Below, one piece after another: positions 42,463 to 50,357 of a DNA stretch of 50,357 nt; within the stretch, counting starts at the first letter, position 1, and every line of letters begins with the position of its first letter. Under the pieces are notes generated by a model. That model had not been told where the DNA came from. It was given only the letters and a program-made list of their open reading frames with translations, and did no database searches. The stretch comes from Candidatus Rokuibacteriota bacterium. GTDB taxonomy: Bacteria; Methylomirabilota; Methylomirabilia; Rokubacteriales; CSP1-6. The stretch lies in contig QHSR01000033.1 in assembly GCA_003221635.1 (NCBI GenBank), positions 1 to 50,357 on the forward strand. Reading direction: 5' to 3'. The translations under genes and the position numbers were made by a program.

Positions 42463-43306
42463 GGGCGTGCACCCGAGCGCCGTGGTCGACCCGAAGGCGA
42501 CGCTCGGCGCGGGGGTCCGGATCGGCGCGTTTTCCATCCTGGGCCCCGAGGTGATCATCGGCGCCGACGCCGAGATCGGTCACCACTGCGTCCTCGAGGG
42601 TCGCGTCGAGATCGGCGAGCGCACGAAGGTGGGCCACGGGTCGTTGCTGGGCGGCCGGCCCCAGGACCTCAAGTTCCGTGACGACACTCCGTCCGGAGTC
42701 CGGATCGGCGCCGACACCGCGATTCGAGAGTACGTGACGATCCACCGCGCGACCAGCGCCGGAGGGTGGACCGAGGTCGGCAAGGGATGCCTCCTCATGG
42801 TCATGAGCCACGTGGCTCACGATTGTCGGATCGGCGACGGCGCCATCGTCATCAACTATGCCGGAATCACCGGCCACTGTGAGATCGGCGAGCGGGCCAC
42901 GATCGGCGGCTTCGTCGGGATCGTGCCGTTCACGCGTATCGGCGCCTACGCCTACATTGGAGGCCTCTCGAAGGTCAACGCCGACGTGCCTCCCTACGTG
43001 CTGGCGGAGGGGAACCCGGCCGCGGCCCACGGGATCAACGTCGTCGGGTTGAGACGCGCCGGCATCGCCGCCGGCGACCGTCGTTTGCTGCAGGACGCGT
43101 ATCGTTTGCTGTACCGGAGCGGACTCTCGCCACAGCGGGCCGTCGAGCGGATCCGCCAGGAGCTACCGGCCGCCGGGCCCGTGACCGCCCTGCTGGACTT
43201 CCTCGCCGGCGCCCGACGGGGTATCTGCGGGGCGGCGCAGAGAGGGAGCACGGCACTCGACGACGGGGCAAGCGTGGTCCCGCGTCCGAACAGCGAGCCG
43301 GTGTAG
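42449..43306 (+). CDS. lpxA: UDP-GlcNAc O-acyltransferase LpxA
   Basis: The first lipid A step: transfer of a 3-hydroxyacyl chain from ACP to UDP-GlcNAc. It is a left-handed beta-helix of hexapeptide repeats from residue 8 to about 190. The LpxA-specific GGRPQDLKF (68-76), the IREYVTIHRAT segment and the catalytic His124 in SHVAHDC are present. A C-terminal helical domain follows (GLRRAGIAAGDRRLLQDAYRLLYRSGLS). 285 residues with about 25 extra disordered ones at the end. GGGAG six bases before ATG 42449. Confidence 0.95.
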   Translation: MAMPEGVHPSAVVDPKATLGAGVRIGAFSILGPEVIIGADAEIGHHCVLEGRVEIGERTKVGHGSLLGGRPQDLKFRDDTPSGVRIGADTAIREYVTIHRATSAGGWTEVGKGCLLMVMSHVAHDCRIGDGAIVINYAGITGHCEIGERATIGGFVGIVPFTRIGAYAYIGGLSKVNADVPPYVLAEGNPAAAHGINVVGLRRAGIAAGDRRLLQDAYRLLYRSGLSPQRAVERIRQELPAAGPVTALLDFLAGARRGICGAAQRGSTALDDGASVVPRPNSEPV

Positions 43307-44266
43307 TGGCCGCCGACGACCGGAGGCTGCGAGCCGGCGTCGTGGGTGCCGGGCACATGGGGCAGTACCATCTGCTCGCCTACGCCGAGCTGTGGGACAT
43401 CGAGCTGGCGGGCGTCGTCGACTCCGACCGGGAGCGAGCGGCCCACGTGGCGGCGTACTACGACACCCGTCCGCTCGTCGACCATCGCGATCTGATCGGG
43501 GTGGTCGACCTGGCAAGCGTCGCCGTGCCGACCGAGCAGCACTTCCAGGTCGCCGCCGACCTCTTGGGGGCGGGCGTGGGCGTCCTCGTCGAGAAGCCGA
43601 TCACGCCCACGCTCGAGGAGGCGCGCGAGCTCTTCGCCATCGCGCGTCGCAGCGGCGCCGTGCTGCACGTTGGCCACGTCGAGCGATTCAACGGCGCCGT
43701 CCAGGAGCTGCGCAAGATCGTCGAGAACCCGCTCCTGATCGAATCGCGGCGGATGGGGCCCTTCGTGCCGCGCGTGCAGAAGGACACCGTGGTCATGGAT
43801 CTGATGATCCACGATCTCGACATCGTCCTCGCCCTCGTCGATGCGCGGCCACGCCGGATCACCGCCTTCGGCGCCTCGGTCCATTCCGACGTCGCCGACG
43901 TCGCCAACGTCCAGATCTGGTTCAACGCAGCCGGACGCCTACGTCGTCCTGGACTACGCGGAGCAGGACATTCGGATCCATCGCCGCGCTGCGCAAGAGT
44001 ACACACTCAACCGGGAGTCGATCCGCTATCGTCGCGCCTCCTTCGTCGAGCACGTGCAGGTGCACAAAGACAACCCGCTCAAGCTCGAGATCCTTCATCT
44101 GGTCCGGGCCGTTCGGCGGGCGCGGGCCGGCGAGGGAGTCGCCCTGGCCGAGACCGAGGACCTACGATCGCTTGCCATGGCCCTCGAGATCGAGCGAATG
44201 ATCCGGGACGGCCGCTGCGAGGCGGCGTACTCGAACAACCTTCCGTGGAGCGCTCACTCGGCCTGA
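43306..44266 (+). pseudogene. Gfo/Idh/MocA oxidoreductase, frameshifted
   Basis: NAD(P)-dependent sugar oxidoreductases of this family lie in many lpx clusters. The first part is intact: RAGVVGAGHMGQYHLLAYAEL (Rossmann), ASVAVPTEQHF, VLVEKPITPTLEEA, LHVGHVERFNGAVQEL, MDLMIHDLDIVLAL, VANVQIWF (to 43923). The coding then moves one frame over at 43928 (QPDAYVVLDYAEQDIRIHRR, VHKDNPLKLEILHLV, ALEIERMIRDGRCEAAYSNN). By family length about 23-25 codons of the C-terminal domain between these parts are missing and frame is lost. The GTG start shares bases with the lpxA stop. Sequencing or assembly error is possible. Confidence 0.8.
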
Positions 44267-45045
44267 TCTGCGGCGCTGGCGTGCTGCCGGCGCGCATGGC
44301 CGGTGAGGCGCGGCGCCAGGGATGGCGCGTCGTGGCGTTCACGTTCGGCGAGGTGGCCGATGTGAGTGCCCACGCCGACCTCACGATCCCTAGTCGGCTC
44401 AGCGAAGCCGGCGTCGTCCTGGCCACACTCGCGGACGAGCGCATCGGCGCCGTGTTGTTCTCCGGGAAATTCTGGCTTCAGGACTACCTGCGCGAGAGCC
44501 GCCCTGACGCGATGCTCGCCGAAATCGAAACGAAGGCCGGGGCGATCGTCGACACGAACCTCGTCCAGGTCGTGGTCACGATGCTCGCCCAGATGGGCAT
44601 CGATCTTCTCGATCAGCGGCCCTTCCTGGGGGACTGGCTGGGCGGCAGCGGCTGCTGGTCGGATCGTGCGCCCACCGATGCCGAGTGGGTCGACGTGCGC
44701 CGGGGGCTCGCCGTCGCGCGCCTCGTGGCCGACGCGGGCGTCGGTCAGACGGTGGTGGTCAGGCGCGGCGCCGTGGCCGCCGTCGAGGCCATCGAGGGCA
44801 CCACCGAGACGATCCGGCGCGGGCTCGAGGTCGTCGGCAGGGGGGCGGTCGTGGCCAAGGCGGCGGCGCGCGGCCACGATTACCGATTCGACATGCCGAC
44901 CATCGGCCCGGAGACGATCGAGATCGCGGCCGCCGGCGGCGCGGCGGTCGTTGCGGTCGAGGCGGAGCGTGTCTTGGTCCTGGACAGGGAAGCATGCATT
45001 CGGATCGCGAACGGGGCAGGCATGGCGCTGGTGGGCGCGGAGTGA
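44245..45045 (+). CDS. lpxI: UDP-2,3-diacylglucosamine pyrophosphatase LpxI
   Basis: LpxI, which replaces LpxH in many bacteria, cuts UDP-diacylglucosamine to lipid X and UMP. Family blocks: LGLICGAGVLPARMAGEARRQGW, LFSGKFWLQDYLR, FLGDWLGGSGCWSDRAPT, VVVRRGAVAAVEAIEGTTETIRRG, VVAKAAARGHDYRFDMPTIGPETIE. 266 residues. GTG 44245 starts inside the end of the oxidoreductase gene. The frame is open far upstream only because of the frameshift in that gene. Confidence 0.93.
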   Translation: MERSLGLICGAGVLPARMAGEARRQGWRVVAFTFGEVADVSAHADLTIPSRLSEAGVVLATLADERIGAVLFSGKFWLQDYLRESRPDAMLAEIETKAGAIVDTNLVQVVVTMLAQMGIDLLDQRPFLGDWLGGSGCWSDRAPTDAEWVDVRRGLAVARLVADAGVGQTVVVRRGAVAAVEAIEGTTETIRRGLEVVGRGAVVAKAAARGHDYRFDMPTIGPETIEIAAAGGAAVVAVEAERVLVLDREACIRIANGAGMALVGAE

Positions 45046-46193
45046 CGGCCGGCCGGTCGACGGCGATCATGCTCGTCGCGGGCGAGGCCTCCGGCGACCT
45101 CCACGGCGCCGGTCTGTGTCGGGCACTCCGGGGGCTCGACCCACGCTGTCGGCTCTTCGGGATGGGCGGTGCGCGAATGGCCACAGCGGGAATGGATCTC
45201 TTGGTGGACGTGACCGCGAACGCCGTCGTCGGAGGGAGCGAGGCGATCGGCCAGGTGCCGCGCCTGTACCGTGCCTACCGCGGGCTACGCGCTGTACTCA
45301 GCGGCGCCGACCGCCCGGCCGTGCTCGTCCTGATCGATTTTCCCGAGTTCAATCTGCGACTGGCGCGCGCGGCCCGGCGCGCATGCGTCCCGGTCGTGTA
45401 CTTCATTCCGCCGCAGGTGTGGGCGTGGCGCGGGGGCCGGGTGAAGACGATGCGGAGATTCGTCTCGCTCGTGCTCGCCGTGTTCCCGTTCGAGACTTCT
45501 CTCTACCGCCGGGCCGGAGTGCCCGTCGAGTTCGTTGGGCATCCGCTGCTCGACCAGCTCGAGGCGGCGCCGACGCGCGAGGAGGCGCGAGGCAGGCTCG
45601 GGATCGAGCACCGAACCCCCGTGATCGGGCTCTTGCCCGGGAGTCGGCACCAGGAGATCGTTCGCCTGCTGCCGGCGATGCGGGACGCAGCGGCGCAGGT
45701 GCTGGCCGCCGCGCCGGAAACACGGTTCCTGCTTGGCCTGGCGCCCACGATCGACCGGCGTCTCGCCGCGCACCACCTCGACGGTGGTCCACGCGTTGAG
45801 ATCGTCGCTGGTCAGACGCATGCCGTCATCCGTGCGGCCGATCTGCTCCTGGCAACCTCCGGCACTGTCACTCTGGAGGCGGCTCTGCTCGGCACACCCA
45901 TGATCGTGTGCTACCGCGTGTCGGCAGTGAGCGAGCTGATGGGCAGATTCTTGCTCCGCGTCCCGTGGATGAGTCTCGCGAACCTCACGCTCGGGCGCGC
46001 CGTTGTGCCGGAGCTGTACCAGCAGACGGCGACCGGCGAGCACCTCGCCCGGGAGGCGTTACACCTGTTGACCGACGCCCGCGCCCGGGAGGCACAACGC
46101 GCGGCGTTCGGCGAGCTTGCAGGAACGCTCGGCGAACCCGGCGTGGGAGCGCGCGCCGCGCGCTTCGTCCTCGCCCAGGCAGGCGCCGCCTGA
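45042..46193 (+). CDS. lpxB: Lipid A disaccharide synthase LpxB
   Basis: A GT19 glycosyltransferase that joins lipid X and UDP-diacylglucosamine. It begins IMLVAGEASGDLHGAGLCRAL and has the FGMGG motif, LIDFPEFNLRLARAARR, VYFIPPQVWAWR, VGHPLLD, LLPGSRHQEI and LLATSGTVTLEAALLGTPMIVCYR. 383 residues. The GTG start lies in the GTGA of lpxI. Its stop begins a chain of TGATG junctions leading through two micro-ORFs. Confidence 0.96.
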   Translation: MTAGRSTAIMLVAGEASGDLHGAGLCRALRGLDPRCRLFGMGGARMATAGMDLLVDVTANAVVGGSEAIGQVPRLYRAYRGLRAVLSGADRPAVLVLIDFPEFNLRLARAARRACVPVVYFIPPQVWAWRGGRVKTMRRFVSLVLAVFPFETSLYRRAGVPVEFVGHPLLDQLEAAPTREEARGRLGIEHRTPVIGLLPGSRHQEIVRLLPAMRDAAAQVLAAAPETRFLLGLAPTIDRRLAAHHLDGGPRVEIVAGQTHAVIRAADLLLATSGTVTLEAALLGTPMIVCYRVSAVSELMGRFLLRVPWMSLANLTLGRAVVPELYQQTATGEHLAREALHLLTDARAREAQRAAFGELAGTLGEPGVGARAARFVLAQAGAA

Positions 46194-46240
46194 TGGCCGT
46201 GCGAAGCGGCAGGGCGTGCGCGCCCGAGGCGAGCCTGTGA
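46193..46240 (+). CDS. Micro-ORF 1, 15 aa (MAVRSGRACAPEASL)
   Basis: It begins at the ATG inside the TGATG that ends lpxB, runs 15 codons and ends in TGA, which again forms TGATG with the next micro-ORF. No separate Shine-Dalgarno is present. It could serve to pass ribosomes from lpxB to the acyltransferase gene, or make a short basic peptide. Translation is not shown. Confidence 0.35.
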   Translation: MAVRSGRACAPEASL

Positions 46241-46286
46241 TGGCTGTGCGAAGCCGCAGGGCGTGCGCGCCCGAGGCAAGCCTGTG
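46193..46286 (+). repeat. Tandem duplication of a 47-bp unit
   Basis: Units 46193-46239 and 46240-46286 match at 44 of 47 bases. Each starts ATGGC(C/T)GTGCGAAGC and contains the small hairpin GGGCG-TGCG-CGCCC. The three differences change only one residue of the encoded peptide. Confidence 0.9.
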
Positions 46287-46287
46287 A
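46240..46287 (+). CDS. Micro-ORF 2, 15 aa (MAVRSRRACAPEASL)
   Basis: The second copy, one residue different from the first (Gly to Arg at position 6). Its TGA overlaps the ATG of the acyltransferase gene in a third TGATG. Two of the three base changes between copies are synonymous. Confidence 0.35.
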   Translation: MAVRSRRACAPEASL

Positions 46288-46943
46288 TGGATCCCCGGAT
46301 CGCGCTGATACCTCCTGTCGCCGCGACGCTGGTGCGGCTCCTGGGCGCGACGCTGCGCCTGCGCGTCGAGGGGGTCGACGCTCTGGTGCCGCATTGGACG
46401 GCGGCGCGCCCGCTGATCTACTGCGTATGGCACGGGCGCATCCTGATGGTGCCCTGGCTCAACGCCCGGTTACGCCGGACCCACGGGGCGCGCGCGGTCA
46501 GCGTAATGACAAGCCGATCGCGCGACGGCGGCCTCGTCGGCGGCTACGTGAGGCGCTTCGGACTCGACGTGGTCAGGGGGTCGTCGTCGAGGGGTGGTGT
46601 GACGGCGCTGCGTGCTCTCGTGACGGCCGTCCGGGCTGGCCGGGACGTGGCCCTGGTGCCCGACGGCCCGCGGGGGCCGCGCGGCCAGCTCGGGCCCGGC
46701 GTCGTCGCCCTCGCCGGGCTGACGGGTGCGCCAGTCGTCCCGGTGGGATTCGCCGCCCGGCCGGCCAATCGCCTTGCGACCTGGGACGCGTTCCTGGTTC
46801 CGGCACCCTTCGCCCGCGCCGCGGTGGTATTCGGTGCCGCGACGACGATCGCGCGCGATGCCGACCGGGAGCGTGCGCGCAAGGAGGTCGAGCGGGGCCT
46901 CGACGAGGTCACGGCGGCGGCAGACCGGCTGGTGGGTGCGTGA
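46287..46943 (+). CDS. DUF374-type lysophospholipid acyltransferase
   Basis: 218 residues related to the LPLAT superfamily and often found in waa/lpx clusters, where such proteins are suspected late acyltransferases of lipid A. IYCVWHGRILMVPWL carries the altered HxxxxD-like motif (WHGR), then MTSRSRDGGLV, GLDVVRGSSSRGGVTALRALV, VPDGPRGPRGQLGPGVVALAGLTGAPVVPV. An N-terminal hydrophobic stretch (about 7-22) may attach it to the membrane. Start is in TGATG with micro-ORF 2, stop in TGATG with waaA. The acyl acceptor is not known. Confidence 0.85.
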   Translation: MDPRIALIPPVAATLVRLLGATLRLRVEGVDALVPHWTAARPLIYCVWHGRILMVPWLNARLRRTHGARAVSVMTSRSRDGGLVGGYVRRFGLDVVRGSSSRGGVTALRALVTAVRAGRDVALVPDGPRGPRGQLGPGVVALAGLTGAPVVPVGFAARPANRLATWDAFLVPAPFARAAVVFGAATTIARDADRERARKEVERGLDEVTAAADRLVGA

Positions 46944-48241
46944 TGTACGCGCTCTACACCGCGGTCGCGTTGATCGGCCTCGTCACGTTCTGGCTGCCGC
47001 TCGCGTTGCTCAGGCGCTTCACTCGGGGGGTGCCGCTCAACGTCCGGGCGCGGCTCGGCGGGGCCGCGCCGATCGGCGCGGGCCGACCCTCCGCCTGGCT
47101 GCACGCGGTCTCCGTGGGCGAGGCGATCGCGACCGCGCCGCTCGTGGAGGGTCTACGGCGCCTTCATCCCGAGCTACCGCTGGTGATGACGACGGTCACG
47201 AACACCGGCGCCCAGATCGTCCGCGAGCGGTTTGCCGGGCTCGTGACCCATCGCTTCTTCCCGCTCGACCTTCCGTGGGTCACCCGGCGCGTCGCGGCGT
47301 CCATCAACCCGGCGTTCCTGATCTGCATGGAGACCGAGCTCTGGCCGAACATCTTGCGGACTCTGGCAGGCCGCGGCGTGCCGGTGATGATCGCCAACGG
47401 GAGAATCTCGGATCGATCCTTTGGTCGTTACCGGCTCGTGCGGCGCTTCCTGGCGTCCGTGCTCGCCGACGTCCGAGTCTTCGCCATGCAGTCGGACGAG
47501 GACGCGCGCCGGATCATCGCGCTCGGTGCTCACCCCGAACGGGTCGTCGTCACCGGCAACATCAAGGTCGACGCCCCCGTCGCCGACCCGACCGGCACGG
47601 TCGACCTCTGGCGCCGGCTCCTCGGCCTCAGCCCAGGGCAGCGCGTGTGGATCGCCGGGAGCACTCACGCGGGCGAGGAGGATCCGGTCCTGGAGGCCCA
47701 TCGCGCCGCCCTCGCCGAGTTTCCAGAGCTCGTGCTCGTGATCGCGCCGAGACACCCGGAGCGAACGGGCGAGGTGCTCGCCCTCCTGGCCCGCCGTGGC
47801 TGGTCCTCGGTGCGCCGCAGCGAGCTTCCGTTTGCGGTGACGAGCACAGCAGAGCCCGTGCCGCCCGTCATCGTCCTCGACACCGTGGGCGAGCTCGCGA
47901 CGCTCTACGCCGTCGCCGACGTCGTGTTCGTGGGGGGAAGTCTCGTGCCGGTCGGCGGCCACAACCTGCTCGAGGCTGCGCAGCGGCGCAAGCCCGTGCT
48001 GATCGGGCCGCACACCGGGAACTTTCGCGAGTCCGCCGGCCTGCTCGAGTCGGCCGGTGCCGCACGGGTCGTCCGTGACGCGTCCGAGCTCTCCCGCGAG
48101 CTCCGGCGGCTTCTCGCCGATCCGGACCTTCGCGCGAAGCTGGGCGACGCCGGGTACGAGGCCGTCGCCTCCCGTCACGGCACGGTCCGGGACACTCTCG
48201 ATCTCATCGATCGCTACCTCTATCCCGGGGCGCACCCGTGA
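46943..48241 (+). CDS. waaA: Kdo transferase WaaA (KdtA)
   Basis: It adds Kdo from CMP-Kdo to lipid IVA. There is an N-terminal membrane helix (about 3-24). LHAVSVGEAIATAPL includes the catalytic Glu. METELWPNILR, VTGNIKVDAP, WIAGSTHAGEED and FVGGSLVPVGGHNLLEAA are all classic for the family. 432 residues. It overlaps the acyltransferase gene by one base and lpxK by four. Confidence 0.96.
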   Translation: MYALYTAVALIGLVTFWLPLALLRRFTRGVPLNVRARLGGAAPIGAGRPSAWLHAVSVGEAIATAPLVEGLRRLHPELPLVMTTVTNTGAQIVRERFAGLVTHRFFPLDLPWVTRRVAASINPAFLICMETELWPNILRTLAGRGVPVMIANGRISDRSFGRYRLVRRFLASVLADVRVFAMQSDEDARRIIALGAHPERVVVTGNIKVDAPVADPTGTVDLWRRLLGLSPGQRVWIAGSTHAGEEDPVLEAHRAALAEFPELVLVIAPRHPERTGEVLALLARRGWSSVRRSELPFAVTSTAEPVPPVIVLDTVGELATLYAVADVVFVGGSLVPVGGHNLLEAAQRRKPVLIGPHTGNFRESAGLLESAGAARVVRDASELSRELRRLLADPDLRAKLGDAGYEAVASRHGTVRDTLDLIDRYLYPGAHP

Positions 48242-49320
48242 AGTCTCGCGAACGCTTCGTCCGCGGCTGGGAGGAGGGCTTCGGGTCGGGGCCGGCGCGG
48301 GTTCTGGCCGTCGCCGGTGGTGGCTACCGCGGCCTGCTCGGAGCACGCGAATGGCTTTACGGACGGGGAATCCTGAAATCGCGCGCCCTGCCGTGCCGCG
48401 TGGTCTCCATCGGCAACCTGACCATCGGCGGAACCGGCAAGACGCCGGCCGTCGAGGTGGCGGTCCAGACGCTCGCCGCCCTCGGCCATCGACCCGCGGT
48501 CGTCAGCCGCGGCTACGGGCGCAGCACGCGCGGGGTCCAGGTCGTCGCGGACGCCGCCTCGATCGCCCTCGACCCGGAGGAATCGGGTGACGAGCCGTTT
48601 CTGCTCGCGCGTCGGCTGCCGGGCATCCCCGTCGTAGTCGGCTCGAACCGTCATGAGGCCGCGCGAGTCGCCATCGAGAAGTTCGGAGTGACCGCGATCG
48701 TTCTCGACGATGCGTTTCAGCACCGGACCCTCCGGAAGGATCTCGAGATCGTGATGGTGCGCGCGCGGCGTCCGTGGGGTAATGGGCACTTGCTCCCGGC
48801 CGGGCCGCTCCGCGAGCCGCTCGCCTCGCTCGCGCGGGCCGACCTCGTCGTCGCCACCGGCGCGCTCGTCCTGGGGGACGCGCGCGAGGTGGTGGAAGCC
48901 GTCGACGAGCACGCGCCCCGGGTCCCCGTCCTCACGGCCACGCTCGTACCGTCCGAGTGCTGGGAGGCGGGCCGGATGCGACCCGTCAGTCTCGCTGAGC
49001 TCAGCGGAAAGCGGCTCGCCGCATTCGCGGGGATCGCGTCGCCGGCGGCCTTCAGCGAGACCCTCAGGAGCACCGGCGGTGTCGTCGAGGAGCTGTCGGA
49101 GTTCGCGGATCATCACTGGTATTCGACCGACGACGTAGCCCGACTCGACGCGCGCGCCGCCGAGCTCGGTGTCGAGGCGCTCATCACGACCGAGAAGGAC
49201 TGGGTCCGTCTGCGTCGACTTCGTCTGCCGCGTCGGCCCCTCTTCGTCTTGAGTATCCGGCTCGTCCTGCAGACGGGCGAGCCCACCTGGCGGCAGGCTT
49301 TCCGGCGCGCATGCCCGTGA
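48238..49320 (+). CDS. lpxK: Tetraacyldisaccharide 4'-kinase LpxK
   Basis: It phosphorylates the lipid A disaccharide at 4'. VVSIGNLTIGGTGKTP is the P-loop region, then VVSRGYGRSTRGV, GDEPFLLARRLPGIPVVVG, VLDDAFQHRTLRKDLEIV and LLPAGPLREPL. ALITTEKDWVRL lies near the end. 360 residues. GTG start in GTGA with waaA. Confidence 0.96.
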   Translation: MKSRERFVRGWEEGFGSGPARVLAVAGGGYRGLLGAREWLYGRGILKSRALPCRVVSIGNLTIGGTGKTPAVEVAVQTLAALGHRPAVVSRGYGRSTRGVQVVADAASIALDPEESGDEPFLLARRLPGIPVVVGSNRHEAARVAIEKFGVTAIVLDDAFQHRTLRKDLEIVMVRARRPWGNGHLLPAGPLREPLASLARADLVVATGALVLGDAREVVEAVDEHAPRVPVLTATLVPSECWEAGRMRPVSLAELSGKRLAAFAGIASPAAFSETLRSTGGVVEELSEFADHHWYSTDDVARLDARAAELGVEALITTEKDWVRLRRLRLPRRPLFVLSIRLVLQTGEPTWRQAFRRACP

Positions 49321-50309
49321 AGATCGTCGTACGGCTGCCGAACTGGCTCGGTGACACCGTGATGGCGGTGCCCGCGCTCCGCTCGCTCCGCGAGGCGTTT
49401 CCGGAGGCTCGCGTCTTGCTCGCGGGCCCGTGGGTCGAGCTTCTCGCGGGGCAGGGGCTCGGCGACGTACTGGTGGGATACCCGCGATCGTGGAGCGGCC
49501 GGCTCCGCGTCGCCGACGCAGTGAAGGACTTCGCCGGTGACACGGTGGTGCTCTTCCCCAATTCATTCGAGGCAGCGGCGGCGGCCGTGTACTGGCGCGG
49601 GCGACGACGGGTCGGCTTCGCCATGGACGGGCGCAGCTGGCTCCTCACCGACGCGCTGGCGTTACCGGCGCCCCGACTCCACCAGGTCGACGAATACCTG
49701 CTACTCGTCGCTCACCTCGGCGCGACCGGGGCGGTGCGCGAGCCGCGTCTGGAGGCGCCAGGGCCCGAGGCCGACACGCGGCAGCGTGCTCGGCGGCTCC
49801 TGCGCGAGAGCGGAGTGTCCGAGGGCAAGCCCATCGTCGGTGTTCACCTCGGCGCCGCGTACGGGCCGGCCAAGGTCTGGGTGCGCGAGCGTGTCGTCGA
49901 GTTCTGTCGGCGCGGGCAGGCGCGGGGCGTGGTGCCGGTGCTTCTGGGAGCGCCGTCGGACGCGTCCGCCGCCGCGGACGTGCTACGCGAGACGCGCGCG
50001 GTGAGCCTCGTCGGGCGCGACGGGCCGGATCTCCTTCCTGCGGTGCTCACGGAAATCGCCGTGCTCGTCTCGGGCGACACCGGCGTCGCGCACCTTGCGG
50101 CGGCGCTCGGCACGCCGGTCGTGGCCCTCTTCGGGCCGACCGACCCGGCGCTCACCGCTCCGATCGGCGGCGTGGCCGTGGTGCGCCATGCGGTGCCGTG
50201 CGCGCCGTGCTTCTACCGGAGGTGCCCGATCGACCATCCGTGCATGCGCGGGATCCTCGCCGAGACAGTCGGCGGAGAGATCGACGCGCTTCTGGCGAAG
50301 ACCTCGTGA
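49311..50309 (+). CDS. waaF: LPS heptosyltransferase II (WaaF-like, GT9)
   Basis: It adds heptose to the LPS inner core. KIVVRLPNWLGDTVMAVPALRSLREAFP opens the GT9 fold. VGVHLGAAYGPAKVW is the nucleotide-sugar site, VSGDTGVAHLAAALGTPVVALFGPTDP follows, and the C-terminal Cys motif HAVPCAPCFYRRCP...HPCM is typical of WaaF. 332 residues. It overlaps lpxK by ten bases. The exact heptosyl position is inferred from similarity. Confidence 0.9.
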   Translation: MPVKIVVRLPNWLGDTVMAVPALRSLREAFPEARVLLAGPWVELLAGQGLGDVLVGYPRSWSGRLRVADAVKDFAGDTVVLFPNSFEAAAAAVYWRGRRRVGFAMDGRSWLLTDALALPAPRLHQVDEYLLLVAHLGATGAVREPRLEAPGPEADTRQRARRLLRESGVSEGKPIVGVHLGAAYGPAKVWVRERVVEFCRRGQARGVVPVLLGAPSDASAAADVLRETRAVSLVGRDGPDLLPAVLTEIAVLVSGDTGVAHLAAALGTPVVALFGPTDPALTAPIGGVAVVRHAVPCAPCFYRRCPIDHPCMRGILAETVGGEIDALLAKTS

Positions 50310-50357
50310 CGCCCCTGACGATTCTGCACCTGGCGGCGAATCGCTGGTGGACCGGCA
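50306..50357 (+). CDS. Start of a glycosyltransferase gene (cut by window end)
   Basis: GTG 50306 lies in the GTGA that ends waaF. The 17 visible codons read MTPLTILHLAANRWWTG. A beta strand ending in a small loop after a hydrophobic start is how GT4 glycosyltransferases begin, and the place after waaF fits LPS core assembly. Too short to be sure. Confidence 0.5.
   Translation, partial: MTPLTILHLAANRWWTG

Noticed and set aside
43306-45045. A single 579-codon fusion of an oxidoreductase with LpxI
   Set aside because: The middle part is nonsense in this frame, while a neighbouring frame gives clear oxidoreductase sequence up to 44266. The open frame is a side effect of the frameshift.

Overview
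The window is about 50 kb of high-GC DNA from a Gram-negative bacterium with a lipid A pathway, BamA and Lol export. Gene content, the dense GTGA/ATGA overlaps and the M16-rhomboid, rib-nusB and bam-lpx-waa blocks resemble environmental Methylomirabilota (NC10/Rokubacteria). That placement is recall and inference; no rRNA or other taxonomic marker was compared. No rRNA, tRNA, CRISPR array, insertion sequence or prophage gene was recognised.

Left part (1-10.9 kb) is loosely packed accessory DNA on both strands. It holds small hypothetical genes, a short Hsp20 protein, two AT-rich islands with a shared layout, an orphan GspC-like protein, a secreted beta-propeller protein, a glutamate dehydrogenase and a short-chain dehydrogenase. 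It also holds a 36-residue membrane protein, a decayed hydantoinase-type amidohydrolase, a HIT protein and an exported protein built from 15 copies of a VQAPR repeat.

Middle part (11.1-36.9 kb) is a nearly continuous plus-strand run of housekeeping genes. The order is an M16 peptidase pair, rhomboid, tlyA, nadK, recN, secA, smc, a RodZ-like gene, ftsY, ribD, ribE (broken), ribBA, ribH, nusB, a metallophosphoesterase, lnt, prfB (programmed +1 frameshift), lysS, lolC and lolD. Many neighbours share stop and start codons, which points to translational coupling.

Right part (37.0-50.4 kb) is the envelope block: clpC, bamA, skp, lpxA, a frameshifted Gfo/Idh oxidoreductase, lpxI, lpxB, a lysophospholipid-type acyltransferase, waaA, lpxK, waaF and the start of a glycosyltransferase. 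Together with lnt and lolCD these cover lipid A and Kdo assembly, lipoprotein maturation and release, and outer-membrane protein insertion. lpxD and fabZ, often found between skp and lpxA, are absent here.

The most unusual signals are two tandem 15-codon micro-ORFs (a 47-bp duplication) joined by TGATG junctions between lpxB and the acyltransferase gene, small frame-breaking internal losses in ribE and in the Gfo/Idh gene, the VQAPR repeat protein, and the two matching AT-rich islands.
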